Shown here piece after piece: positions 1 through 4,919 of a stretch of 5,599 bases of DNA. Position 1 is the first letter of the stretch. Each line of letters opens with the position of its first letter. The notes under the pieces were generated by a model. It was not told where the DNA came from, made no database searches, and saw nothing but the letters and a program-made list of their open reading frames with translations. This DNA comes from Aquificota bacterium (GTDB lineage: Bacteria; Thermosulfidibacterota; Thermosulfidibacteria; Thermosulfidibacterales; B14-G1): positions 1-5,599 of the forward strand of contig QMPS01000066.1 in the NCBI GenBank assembly GCA_003648675.1, read 5' to 3'. A program made the translations under genes and the position numbers.

Positions 1-1
1 G

Positions 2-841
2 GGTAGGGCTCATGGCTTGGCATTGATAGCGACGCTGGGTATGAATCCCAGGCCCTTGCTGGGGGCCAACAGAGGTGTCACCTTTCCCCTTTCGTTCTGG
101 AATAAATGGAAGTACATCCTTCCTCAGACCACGGGGGTGGTGGCCGTTTCTGAAAGTGTCAAAGGGGTGTTGGAGTCTTCGGGTGTGCCCCCTCGAAAGA
201 TCAGGGTTATTTACGGAGGGGTGGATCTGGAGCGTTTTGCGCCCATGGATAGGGAGGAGGCCTGCCGCGTTTTGGGTCTTGATTCCTCCTTGGATTATGT
301 AGCTATGGTAGCCCACTTTCGGCCCTGGAAGGGTCATGGCGTTCTGGCTGAGGCCGTGACCATGCTTTCCAAGGGTCATCCTCACCTTCGGATTCTCCTG
401 GCAGGCAAGACCCGGGGAAAGGCTTATAAAGCCTTCAGATCTGAGCTGCAGAGGTTGGGTTTGGAGGAGTATTTTCTTTTTCTGGGCTACCGCCGGGATG
501 TGGAGTTGGTCATGGCTGCCTCCCATTTTCTGGTGGGCCCTTCTTTGGATGGAGAAGGGCTACCCGGGGTGTTCAGAGAAGCCATGGCCTGTGCCAGACC
601 CGTGGTGGCTTCCCATGTGGCAGGTGCGCCTGAAGTGGTCATTCACGAGGAGACAGGGCTTCTGGTTCCTCCCGGGGATGCCTCTGCTCTGGCTCGGGCC
701 ATGATACGGCTATTAGAGGATGGGGATTTGAGAAGGGCCATGGGAGAAAGGGGCAGGAGACTGATGGAGGAAAGGTTCTCCCACCTGGCGAGGGCTAAAG
801 CTATGGAGGAGTATTACATAGAGCTCATGGAGGGGCGGTGA
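2..841 (+). CDS. GT4 family glycosyltransferase, 5' end outside window
   Basis: Retaining glycosyltransferase of the GT-B fold, family GT4, which transfers a sugar from a nucleotide-sugar donor, probably to LPS core or another surface glycan at the cytoplasmic face of the inner membrane. The frame is already open at base 2 and begins with an RAHG stretch matching the HAHG region inside the N-terminal domain of this family, so the true start lies left of the window and roughly 80-90 residues are missing (estimate from usual family length, about 360-380). The TTG at base 17 is not the start. Counting from base 2, a VAVSESVK segment and the linker GGVDLERF lead into the C-terminal donor domain. 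That domain has FRPWKGH (R107, K110, phosphate-binding) and the EX7E motif E185-GLPGVFR-E193, followed by the typical TGLLVPPGD. It ends in TGA overlapping the next gene's GTG, so the two are probably translated together. The acceptor and sugar cannot be read from sequence. Confidence 0.93.
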   Translation, partial: GRAHGLALIATLGMNPRPLLGANRGVTFPLSFWNKWKYILPQTTGVVAVSESVKGVLESSGVPPRKIRVIYGGVDLERFAPMDREEACRVLGLDSSLDYVAMVAHFRPWKGHGVLAEAVTMLSKGHPHLRILLAGKTRGKAYKAFRSELQRLGLEEYFLFLGYRRDVELVMAASHFLVGPSLDGEGLPGVFREAMACARPVVASHVAGAPEVVIHEETGLLVPPGDASALARAMIRLLEDGDLRRAMGERGRRLMEERFSHLARAKAMEEYYIELMEGR

Positions 842-1716
842 AGTCGCGGGAAGAGTGGGGGCGTTTTTTGCAGGATAGGTTGGAAGGTAGGGTCCTCGAG
901 CCTTTAGGGGAGGTGGTGGCCCTTTCTCCTATGACGAAGGGGAAGAAGGGTTTGGTCTTTTTGGTAGCAGGGAGTCGGGGAAAAGGGGTTCTCAGGCTTT
1001 ACAAGGACCCCTTGGTCATGGCCAGAACGAGGAAGGTTTACGGTCTGTGCCAGGGGGCTGGGGTCTCTGTGGCCCAGATCCATTTCTTCGAGATGGGCAA
1101 AGGATGGATTGTTCGGGGCATATGGGGCCTTTCTTTGGAAGAGTGGGTGGAGCCTTGGAGAGGAGGGGGAAGTCTCCTGATGGAGGAGCTTGCCCGTCTC
1201 CATGCCATACGCCGACTTCGCTGGGGTGATCCTCTTCTGGGGAGGGTGGGGAGCTGGCTAGAGATGGAGATGGAGAGGACTCATTCCAGGTTGGATAGGT
1301 GGGCTGAGTGGAGGGGAGTCGAGGTGGAAGCCTACCGAGAGTGGCTGGAAGAGAAGAGATCCCGCCTGGTGCCTTTAAAGAGCTACAGCCTGATACATGG
1401 TGACTTAGCTCCTTCAAATCTAGGGAGCCGTGGTGGTAGGCCTGTCCTTTTGGATCTGGATCGAGCCAGGTTTGCCCATCCTTTGGTGGATGTAGTGGCC
1501 CTTGTTCATCATTTTCCCCAGATACAGAAAGGGGAGGTTGAGGATTATCTCTCTCTTTTGGGTTTCACGGGGGAGGATTGGACTTTTTTCCTTTGTCTCT
1601 TTCACCTGAAAAGGCTTATCAGGGCTTTGAAACATTATGAGAAGGGCGAGAGGGAGTGGAAGGAGGTTGTAGAAGCCCATGAGGCTTGTTTAAGAACGGT
1701 GATGGACGATCACTGA
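838..1716 (+). CDS. APH/LPS-kinase-like phosphotransferase
   Basis: 292-residue cytoplasmic protein with the aminoglycoside-phosphotransferase/Kdo-kinase type of protein-kinase-like fold. The N-lobe contains VLRLYKDP (K56 is the likely ATP-binding lysine). The catalytic loop is HGDLAPSN at 187-194 (D189 base, N194 metal ligand) and the metal-binding DLD is at 206-208, followed by DVVALVHHF. HGD rather than HRD favours the APH/choline-kinase side of the superfamily over WaaP or KdkA. The start is GTG at 838, overlapping the upstream stop as GTGA, with GGAGGGG at 829-835 as a closely spaced ribosome site. Overlap with a GT4 gene suggests it phosphorylates a sugar of LPS core or a related glycan; antibiotic resistance is unlikely from context. 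The substrate is inference; the fold assignment rests on the clear motif set. It is the last gene of its operon before a 293-base gap. Confidence 0.8.
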   Translation: MKSREEWGRFLQDRLEGRVLEPLGEVVALSPMTKGKKGLVFLVAGSRGKGVLRLYKDPLVMARTRKVYGLCQGAGVSVAQIHFFEMGKGWIVRGIWGLSLEEWVEPWRGGGSLLMEELARLHAIRRLRWGDPLLGRVGSWLEMEMERTHSRLDRWAEWRGVEVEAYREWLEEKRSRLVPLKSYSLIHGDLAPSNLGSRGGRPVLLDLDRARFAHPLVDVVALVHHFPQIQKGEVEDYLSLLGFTGEDWTFFLCLFHLKRLIRALKHYEKGEREWKEVVEAHEACLRTVMDDH

Positions 1717-1758
1717 GTGGATCATCGTTTGCCCTTTTCTTCTTTGAGTACCCTTTCC

Positions 1759-1788
1759 TTGACTTTGCCCTTTGTTTTGCGTTATGGA
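1759..1788 (+). promoter_or_regulatory. Candidate sigma-70-type promoter
   Basis: TTGACT (1759-1764) matches the -35 consensus at 5 of 6 bases. An 18-base spacer leads to TATGGA (1783-1788), which matches the -10 at only 3 of 6. A transcript would start near 1795 and carry a leader of about 215 bases before the first cytochrome. This is the best pair I saw in the gap, but the -10 is weak. Confidence 0.25.
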
Positions 1789-1807
1789 ATTCACAAATCT
1801 TGTGGAT
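1789..1807. promoter_or_regulatory. Dyad symmetry, possible operator
   Basis: ATTCACAA and TTGTGGAT form an 8-bp inverted repeat with one G-T pair around the 3-base centre ATC. It lies directly after the candidate -10 and over the predicted start of transcription, where a repressor would act. The order CACAA...TTGTG is inside-out relative to CRP/FNR/HcpR-type sites (TGTGA...TCACA), so no known regulator is proposed. Confidence 0.2.
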
Positions 1808-1946
1808 GAAGGTTTTTCATAAGCACAGAGGTGGGGGAGACTTTAGACTTTAAAGTTTTGTTTGGGTTTTAACTTGATATGGGTTTCAGGTTGATTGGAG
1901 CTTTTAGAGGGTGGAGTTTTGAGTATGTTTTTTGTGTCTCTATTTT

Positions 1947-1966
1947 AGAGGCCTAATAGGCTTTTT
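1947..1966 (+). terminator. Terminator-like hairpin in the cytochrome leader
   Basis: AGAGGCCT, loop AAT, then AGGCTTTT can form an 8-bp stem (core GCCT/AGGC, then A-T and G-T pairs), and the run of five T begins inside the right arm. It sits 44 bases before the cytochrome ATG. It could end read-through from the kinase operon or, if transcription starts at the upstream promoter-like site, act as an attenuator. The stem is short and the outer pairs are weak. Confidence 0.33.
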
Positions 1967-1998
1967 GGAAGGGTGAAGATGCCACAATAAATCGGATC

Positions 1999-2007
1999 GG
2001 GAGGAGG
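1999..2007 (+). promoter_or_regulatory. Strong ribosome binding site of first cytochrome
   Basis: GGGAGGAGG contains two overlapping anti-Shine-Dalgarno matches. The left one (GGGAGG, 1999-2004) is 5 bases from ATG 2010, a usable spacing; the right one is only 2 bases away. This is the strongest ribosome site in the window and supports ATG 2010 over the in-frame GTG at 2028. Confidence 0.75.
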
Positions 2008-2009
2008 TC

Positions 2010-2813
2010 ATGGAAAGAGGGATTGGTGTGAAAGGGTTCTTGCTTGTGGTGGGGGCCGTTTTCGTCTTTCTTTTTGTCCTTTCGTTTATGAGCTCACCGG
2101 GTTGGGCGGGGGATAAGCTGAGCAATTCTGACTGTGTGAAATGTCACCCAGGGGTGGTCCACAAGAACGTCCAGAACGGGGCCAAGCACAAGACCGAGGT
2201 TACCTGTATGGATTGCCATCAAGGCCATCCCCCTATGAAACCTAAGGAAGAGATCATTCCAAAGTGTTCTCAGTGCCACGAGGGTAGACCCCATTACGCC
2301 TTGGAGAATTGCTTGGGTTGTCACACGGATCCCCATGCTCCCCTGGCCATCACCTTCGCCGGGGACATTACCAAGCCCTGTCTCACCTGCCACGCTGCCC
2401 AGGGTAAGGAGCTTCAAGCCCATATCAGTGAGCATACCAAGCTGGCTTGTACCGAGTGCCATTCGGTCCACAGGCAGATTCCCAACTGTCTCGATTGTCA
2501 CGAGGCCCACGCTGAGGGGCAGAAGGTGAAGGACTGTTTGGCCTGTCATCCTGCCCACAGTCCTCTGGTGATCACTTATGGTCAGGATATCCCCAATGTT
2601 TACTGTGGTGCCTGCCATGGAGAGGTGGCCAAAAAGCTGCAGGCTAATGAGACCAAACACCATCAGCTGGCCTGTGTTTATTGCCACAAACATCAGCACG
2701 GACTAGTACCCCAGTGCCAGACATGCCATGGTGCACCCCATTCTAAAGAGATACTGGCCAAGTTCCCCAAGTGCCTCACGTGTCACGTGGGCGCTCACAA
2801 TCTGGTTAAATAA
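2010..2813 (+). CDS. Exported dodecaheme c-type cytochrome (three tetraheme modules)
   Basis: 267 residues with 12 CXXCH heme c sites, starting at C42, C66, C86, C101, C124, C147, C160, C176, C199, C222, C236 and C255. A signal peptide (R3, K8, hydrophobic 10-27, GWA|GD cleavage after A33) sends it to the periplasm, where hemes are attached. The mature part is about 234 residues, or roughly 20 per heme, leaving no room for a catalytic domain, so it should be an electron carrier or wire. Three repeats are visible (from C42, C124 and C199). Each carries four hemes plus four recurring extra histidines: H60/142/217, one shortly after the second heme (H73, H154, H228 or H230), H95/167/244 and H109/183/263. 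There is no non-heme cysteine. The module resembles the broad cytochrome c3/paired-CXXCH class. It is probably co-transcribed with the lipoprotein paralogue 29 bp downstream. Secretion beyond the outer membrane cannot be judged from the sequence. Confidence 0.95.
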   Translation: MERGIGVKGFLLVVGAVFVFLFVLSFMSSPGWAGDKLSNSDCVKCHPGVVHKNVQNGAKHKTEVTCMDCHQGHPPMKPKEEIIPKCSQCHEGRPHYALENCLGCHTDPHAPLAITFAGDITKPCLTCHAAQGKELQAHISEHTKLACTECHSVHRQIPNCLDCHEAHAEGQKVKDCLACHPAHSPLVITYGQDIPNVYCGACHGEVAKKLQANETKHHQLACVYCHKHQHGLVPQCQTCHGAPHSKEILAKFPKCLTCHVGAHNLVK

Positions 2814-2842
2814 GAAGGCTAAGGATATCTGGGGGTGTAGAG

Positions 2843-3700
2843 ATGCCGGTGTGGAGAGGTGCCCTGACATTTTTGCTGTTGGCTTTAGTGGCGTGTGCTC
2901 CCCAGGTACAGCAAGGTGTAGCTTCTCCTGTGCCCAAGGAGAAGGAGCTTTCCTACTATACGAAAGAGGTGAAGCCCCTGGCACCGGAGGAGTGTGGCAG
3001 GTGCCATTACCAAATTTACCGGTCGCTGAAAGATTCAGGGGCTAAGCACAGGGGGGTGCTGTGCACCCAGTGCCATAGAGAGTACCACGTTTACAGCCCT
3101 AAGAAAAAGAACTGGGCTCAGATCATGCCCAAATGCCAGACCTGCCACAAACTGCCCCACGGGGAGTCGGTCACCCAGTGTGGCGAATGTCATGTGAACC
3201 CTCATGCTCCCAAAAACATTCCCCTTGTTACCATAGAGAGCAAGTGCGTTCAGTGTCATCCGGGGCCTGTGGCAGAGTTGAAGAGTTGCCCCAGTAAACA
3301 CACTGAAGTGGGATGTACGGGATGTCATGAGAACAGGCATGGATACGTGCCCGACTGTAGTGTTTGCCATGAGCCTCATGTCCCTGGTCAGAGGATGGCG
3401 GAGTGTCTGGCTTGCCATCCTGTTCACTCTCCTACTCGCATCTCTTACGCTGTGAACACACCCAATCAGGTGTGCGGTGCCTGCCATGAAGGACCCTACG
3501 AGCACTTGAAGGAGAGGATCACAAAGCACAGCGCTATGACTTGTGCCAAATGCCATCCCCAGCACGGTAAGATTCTGGCCTGTTCCGAGTGTCACGGTAA
3601 GCCTCACGGTGCTGCCCTTCACAAGAGATTTCCAAAGTGTGTCCAGTGCCACATTGATCCTCATTATCTGCCGGTGAAGAAAGTGAAAAGTGGAAAGTAG
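2843..3700 (+). CDS. Lipoprotein dodecaheme c-type cytochrome, paralogue of the upstream gene
   Basis: 285 residues with 12 CXXCH sites starting at C51, C74, C98, C113, C135, C158, C172, C188, C211, C234, C247 and C266. The N-terminus has R5, a hydrophobic stretch 7-17 and the lipobox L15-V-A-C18, so it should be a lipoprotein anchored at C18. A19 at +2 does not signal inner-membrane retention, which in enterobacterial rules favours the outer membrane. A flexible linker (19-50) precedes three tetraheme modules (from C51, C135 and C211). Extra histidines recur in each module: H69/153/229, H82/166/241, H106/179/255 and H121/195/274. Heme spacing follows the upstream protein nearly residue by residue, so the pair arose by duplication. 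One cysteine, C149, is outside heme motifs. ATG 2843 has a weak GGGGGTG site (2831-2837); GTG 2849 is possible and would keep the lipobox. The last codons are built from 7-base repeats. The likely role is electron transfer at a membrane surface. Confidence 0.95.
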   Translation: MPVWRGALTFLLLALVACAPQVQQGVASPVPKEKELSYYTKEVKPLAPEECGRCHYQIYRSLKDSGAKHRGVLCTQCHREYHVYSPKKKNWAQIMPKCQTCHKLPHGESVTQCGECHVNPHAPKNIPLVTIESKCVQCHPGPVAELKSCPSKHTEVGCTGCHENRHGYVPDCSVCHEPHVPGQRMAECLACHPVHSPTRISYAVNTPNQVCGACHEGPYEHLKERITKHSAMTCAKCHPQHGKILACSECHGKPHGAALHKRFPKCVQCHIDPHYLPVKKVKSGK

Positions 3701-3763
3701 ATGGCTGATGGCTGATAGCTGATGGCTCATGGATCATAGCTCATGGCTGATGGCTGATGGCTT
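3680..3763. repeat. Heptamer tandem array, 12 units
   Basis: Twelve consecutive 7-base units run without a phase break. Three are of the form AAAGTGA/AAAGTGG/AAAGTAG (3680-3700). Nine follow of the form ATGGCTG, with variants ATAGCTG, ATGGCTC, ATGGATC, ATAGCTC and ATGGCTT (3701-3763). The switch between the two families falls exactly at the end of the cytochrome's TAG stop. The first three units encode the end of the protein (KVKSGK). The array resembles the short heptanucleotide repeats (STRR type) known from other bacteria; its function is unknown. It ends 5 bases before the terminator stem. Confidence 0.92.
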
Positions 3764-3768
3764 TAAAT

Positions 3769-3809
3769 GAGAGGGGGCTCGGGGTAACCCGGGCCCTTTC
3801 TCTGCTTTT
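3769..3809. terminator. Bidirectional intrinsic terminator between convergent genes
   Basis: A 15-bp stem pairs 3769-3783 (GAGAGGGGGCTCGGG) with 3788-3802 (CCCGGGCCCTTTCTC) around the loop GTAA; twelve pairs are Watson-Crick and three are G-T. On the plus strand a T-rich tail follows (TGCTTTTCATTTATT); on the minus strand the tail is only ATTTAAAG. It should end the cytochrome transcript. For the convergent propeller gene, whose stop is at 3809-3811, the weaker tail makes it less certain. Confidence 0.82.
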
Positions 3810-4837
3810 CATTTATTGGGTACGGCAGGGAAATCAGGGGTGTAGTTGGGGATCTCCTTTGGGCTTTCTTCTGGCTCTGTTTTTACCTTTAATACCTGTA
3901 CCCTTTGGTTGAAGGTGTCGGCCACGATGACATTGCCCTGGTCATCCACTGCAATGTCTGAGGGGTAGTTGAACCAGCCGGGTCCCCAGCCTCTACCCCC
4001 GAATTCGCCCAGGAATTTACCATCCAGGCTGTAGACATTGGCTGTGTGGCGCATATAGTCTATCACGTAGACTCTGCCCCTCTGGTTATCCACGGCGATG
4101 CCTCTAGGACGGCTCAGTTTCCCCGTGCTGCCTCCCTTTTGCCCGAATTTGAATAGGAACCTTTCGTTTTCGTCGTAGACGTATATCCGCCCCATCTCTT
4201 CGCTCAGGAGATATATTCTCCCCTTTTTGTCTATGGTCACGTCGTTTATCATTGCTACCCTTGTCATGTTGGGGGATACGATATAGTCCTTTGGAGCGAG
4301 TAGATTCAGAAAGCGCCCCTTCCTATCCAGCACTACCAGGCCTCTGAAGTCTATGCCGGCCACATACATTTTCCCTTCTTTCCCTATCGCCATTCTTCTG
4401 GGTGTGAACTTCTCGGCCCCTTCGAATCCTTCAAAGTAGATTTCTCTCACGGGAAAAAAAGCGGCATTGTACACGGAGATTCTGGCTTTTGGATTCTTTT
4501 CGCTGGGGCTCTGGCATACGTAGAGGTTGCCCTTTTTGTCTGCATATACGTTGACGGGGGCTAGCAATCCTCTTCCCTTGCCCAAGGAGGAGATGGGAAA
4601 GTAGTCTGAGGCGTAGACGATCACCCTTCCACTACCCGTCACGTACAGCTCATTCTCTGCGAGATCATAGAAGAGGGAGGAGGGGTAGGAGAGTTTTCTG
4701 TTCAGGTTGTCACGTTGGATCATGGCAATCAGTTTAGTGGTGAACCTGATTATCCCTTGAGCCTGGGAGGAAGGGGGGGCGAGGATGGTGAGGAGCAGTG
4801 AAACTGCTATAGCTTTGAAGACCCCAGATCTGTCCAT
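3809..4837 (-). CDS. Exported six-bladed NHL-type beta-propeller protein
   Basis: 342 residues. The signal peptide has R3 and K8, a hydrophobic core 9-20 and cleavage at SQA|QG after A26, so the protein works outside the cytoplasm. Six propeller blades are visible near 50-77, 91-123, 143-180, 192-231, 241-280 and 289-317. The last two are the clearest NHL repeats (RPRGIAVD...GRVYVID and YPSDIAVDDQGNVIVADT...RVQVL). A proline-rich tail (about 321-342) follows. There is one cysteine (C108) and no heme motif, so it is not a cytochrome. NHL propellers usually bind proteins or other ligands; a structural or assembly role beside the cytochromes is suggested only by location, and it lies on the opposite strand. 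An in-frame TAA at 4850-4852 leaves ATG 4837 as the first available start, with no clear Shine-Dalgarno site. Its 5' end is embedded in an inverted repeat shared with the divergent gene. Confidence 0.88.
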   Translation of the reverse strand: MDRSGVFKAIAVSLLLTILAPPSSQAQGIIRFTTKLIAMIQRDNLNRKLSYPSSLFYDLAENELYVTGSGRVIVYASDYFPISSLGKGRGLLAPVNVYADKKGNLYVCQSPSEKNPKARISVYNAAFFPVREIYFEGFEGAEKFTPRRMAIGKEGKMYVAGIDFRGLVVLDRKGRFLNLLAPKDYIVSPNMTRVAMINDVTIDKKGRIYLLSEEMGRIYVYDENERFLFKFGQKGGSTGKLSRPRGIAVDNQRGRVYVIDYMRHTANVYSLDGKFLGEFGGRGWGPGWFNYPSDIAVDDQGNVIVADTFNQRVQVLKVKTEPEESPKEIPNYTPDFPAVPNK

Positions 4838-4919
4838 GGGCTCTGTTTATTGGACTTTGAAGGAAATGGCAAGGGGGGTTGCTTATGGAAGAGGATTTTT
4901 CTTAATCTGAGCCCATGGA
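4833..4919. repeat. Inverted repeat enclosing both divergent start codons
   Basis: The minus-strand copy (4849 down to 4833) reads TAAACAGAGCCCATGGA and the plus-strand copy (4903-4919) reads TAATCTGAGCCCATGGA. They agree at 15 of 17 bases, with an unbroken 11-base match GAGCCCATGGA. The ATG in each arm is the assigned start codon of the gene leaving in that direction. The arms are separated by 53 bases (4850-4902). Confidence 0.9.
4838..4914. promoter_or_regulatory. Divergent promoter region
   Basis: The 77 bases between two divergent ATGs must hold both promoters if the genes are expressed separately. On the minus strand TTGCCA (4872-4867, 5 of 6 to the -35 consensus) lies 17 bases from TAAACA (4849-4844, 3 of 6). 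On the plus strand TTGCTT (4879-4884) lies 18 bases from TAATCT (4903-4908, 3 of 6). Both would start transcription at or next to the ATG. Neither gene has a good ribosome site. The hexamers are weak, so only the region is called. Confidence 0.45.

Larger units (their letters stand above)
1717..2009. other. Gene-free leader upstream of the cytochrome pair
   Basis: This 293-base gap is T-rich on the plus strand and visibly lower in GC than the genes around it. No convincing coding frame was found. The longest item starting at an ATG is a 12-codon frame at 1784-1822 without a ribosome site. At the left edge a weak bulged hairpin, GATCAC-TGA-GTGgATC (1709-1723), overlaps the kinase stop and is followed by a pyrimidine-rich stretch, a poor terminator at best. 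Further right are a promoter-like pair, a small dyad, a perfect palindrome ACTTTAAAGT (1847-1856) overlapping a tandem GACTTTA doublet (1839-1852), two copies of TTTTAGAGG (1902-1910 and 1943-1951), and a terminator-like hairpin. These suggest the cytochromes have their own regulated promoter here. Confidence 0.6.

Noticed and set aside
1016..1417. 133-codon minus-strand frame inside the kinase gene
   Set aside because: Low-complexity Pro/Ser-rich translation opposite a protein with intact HGD and DLD motifs; the 99-codon frame at 904-1203 (-) is similar.
1709..1723. Hairpin over the kinase stop codon as a terminator
   Set aside because: Only six pairs with a bulged G and no proper T run directly after it; too weak to call.
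1784..1822. 12-codon frame beginning ATGGAATTC as a leader peptide
   Set aside because: It has no ribosome site and no run of regulatory codons, and it overlaps the predicted promoter -10.
1967..1983. Sigma-54 promoter (GG...GC) before the cytochrome
   Set aside because: The GG and GC elements are 12 bases apart, not 10, and the flanking TGGCAC/TTGC bases do not match.
2094..2699. 201-codon open frame on the minus strand opposite the first cytochrome
   Set aside because: It is a by-product of the repeated TGY-CAY codons: their reverse complement gives ATG, ACA and GCA codons and few stops. The product has no domain, and the plus strand is plainly the 12-heme protein. The 231-codon frame at 3035-3730 (-) opposite the second cytochrome arises in the same way.
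3680..3763. CRISPR array
   Set aside because: Units are 7 bases and contiguous, with no spacers and no repeat of 23-40 bases; it is a simple tandem repeat.
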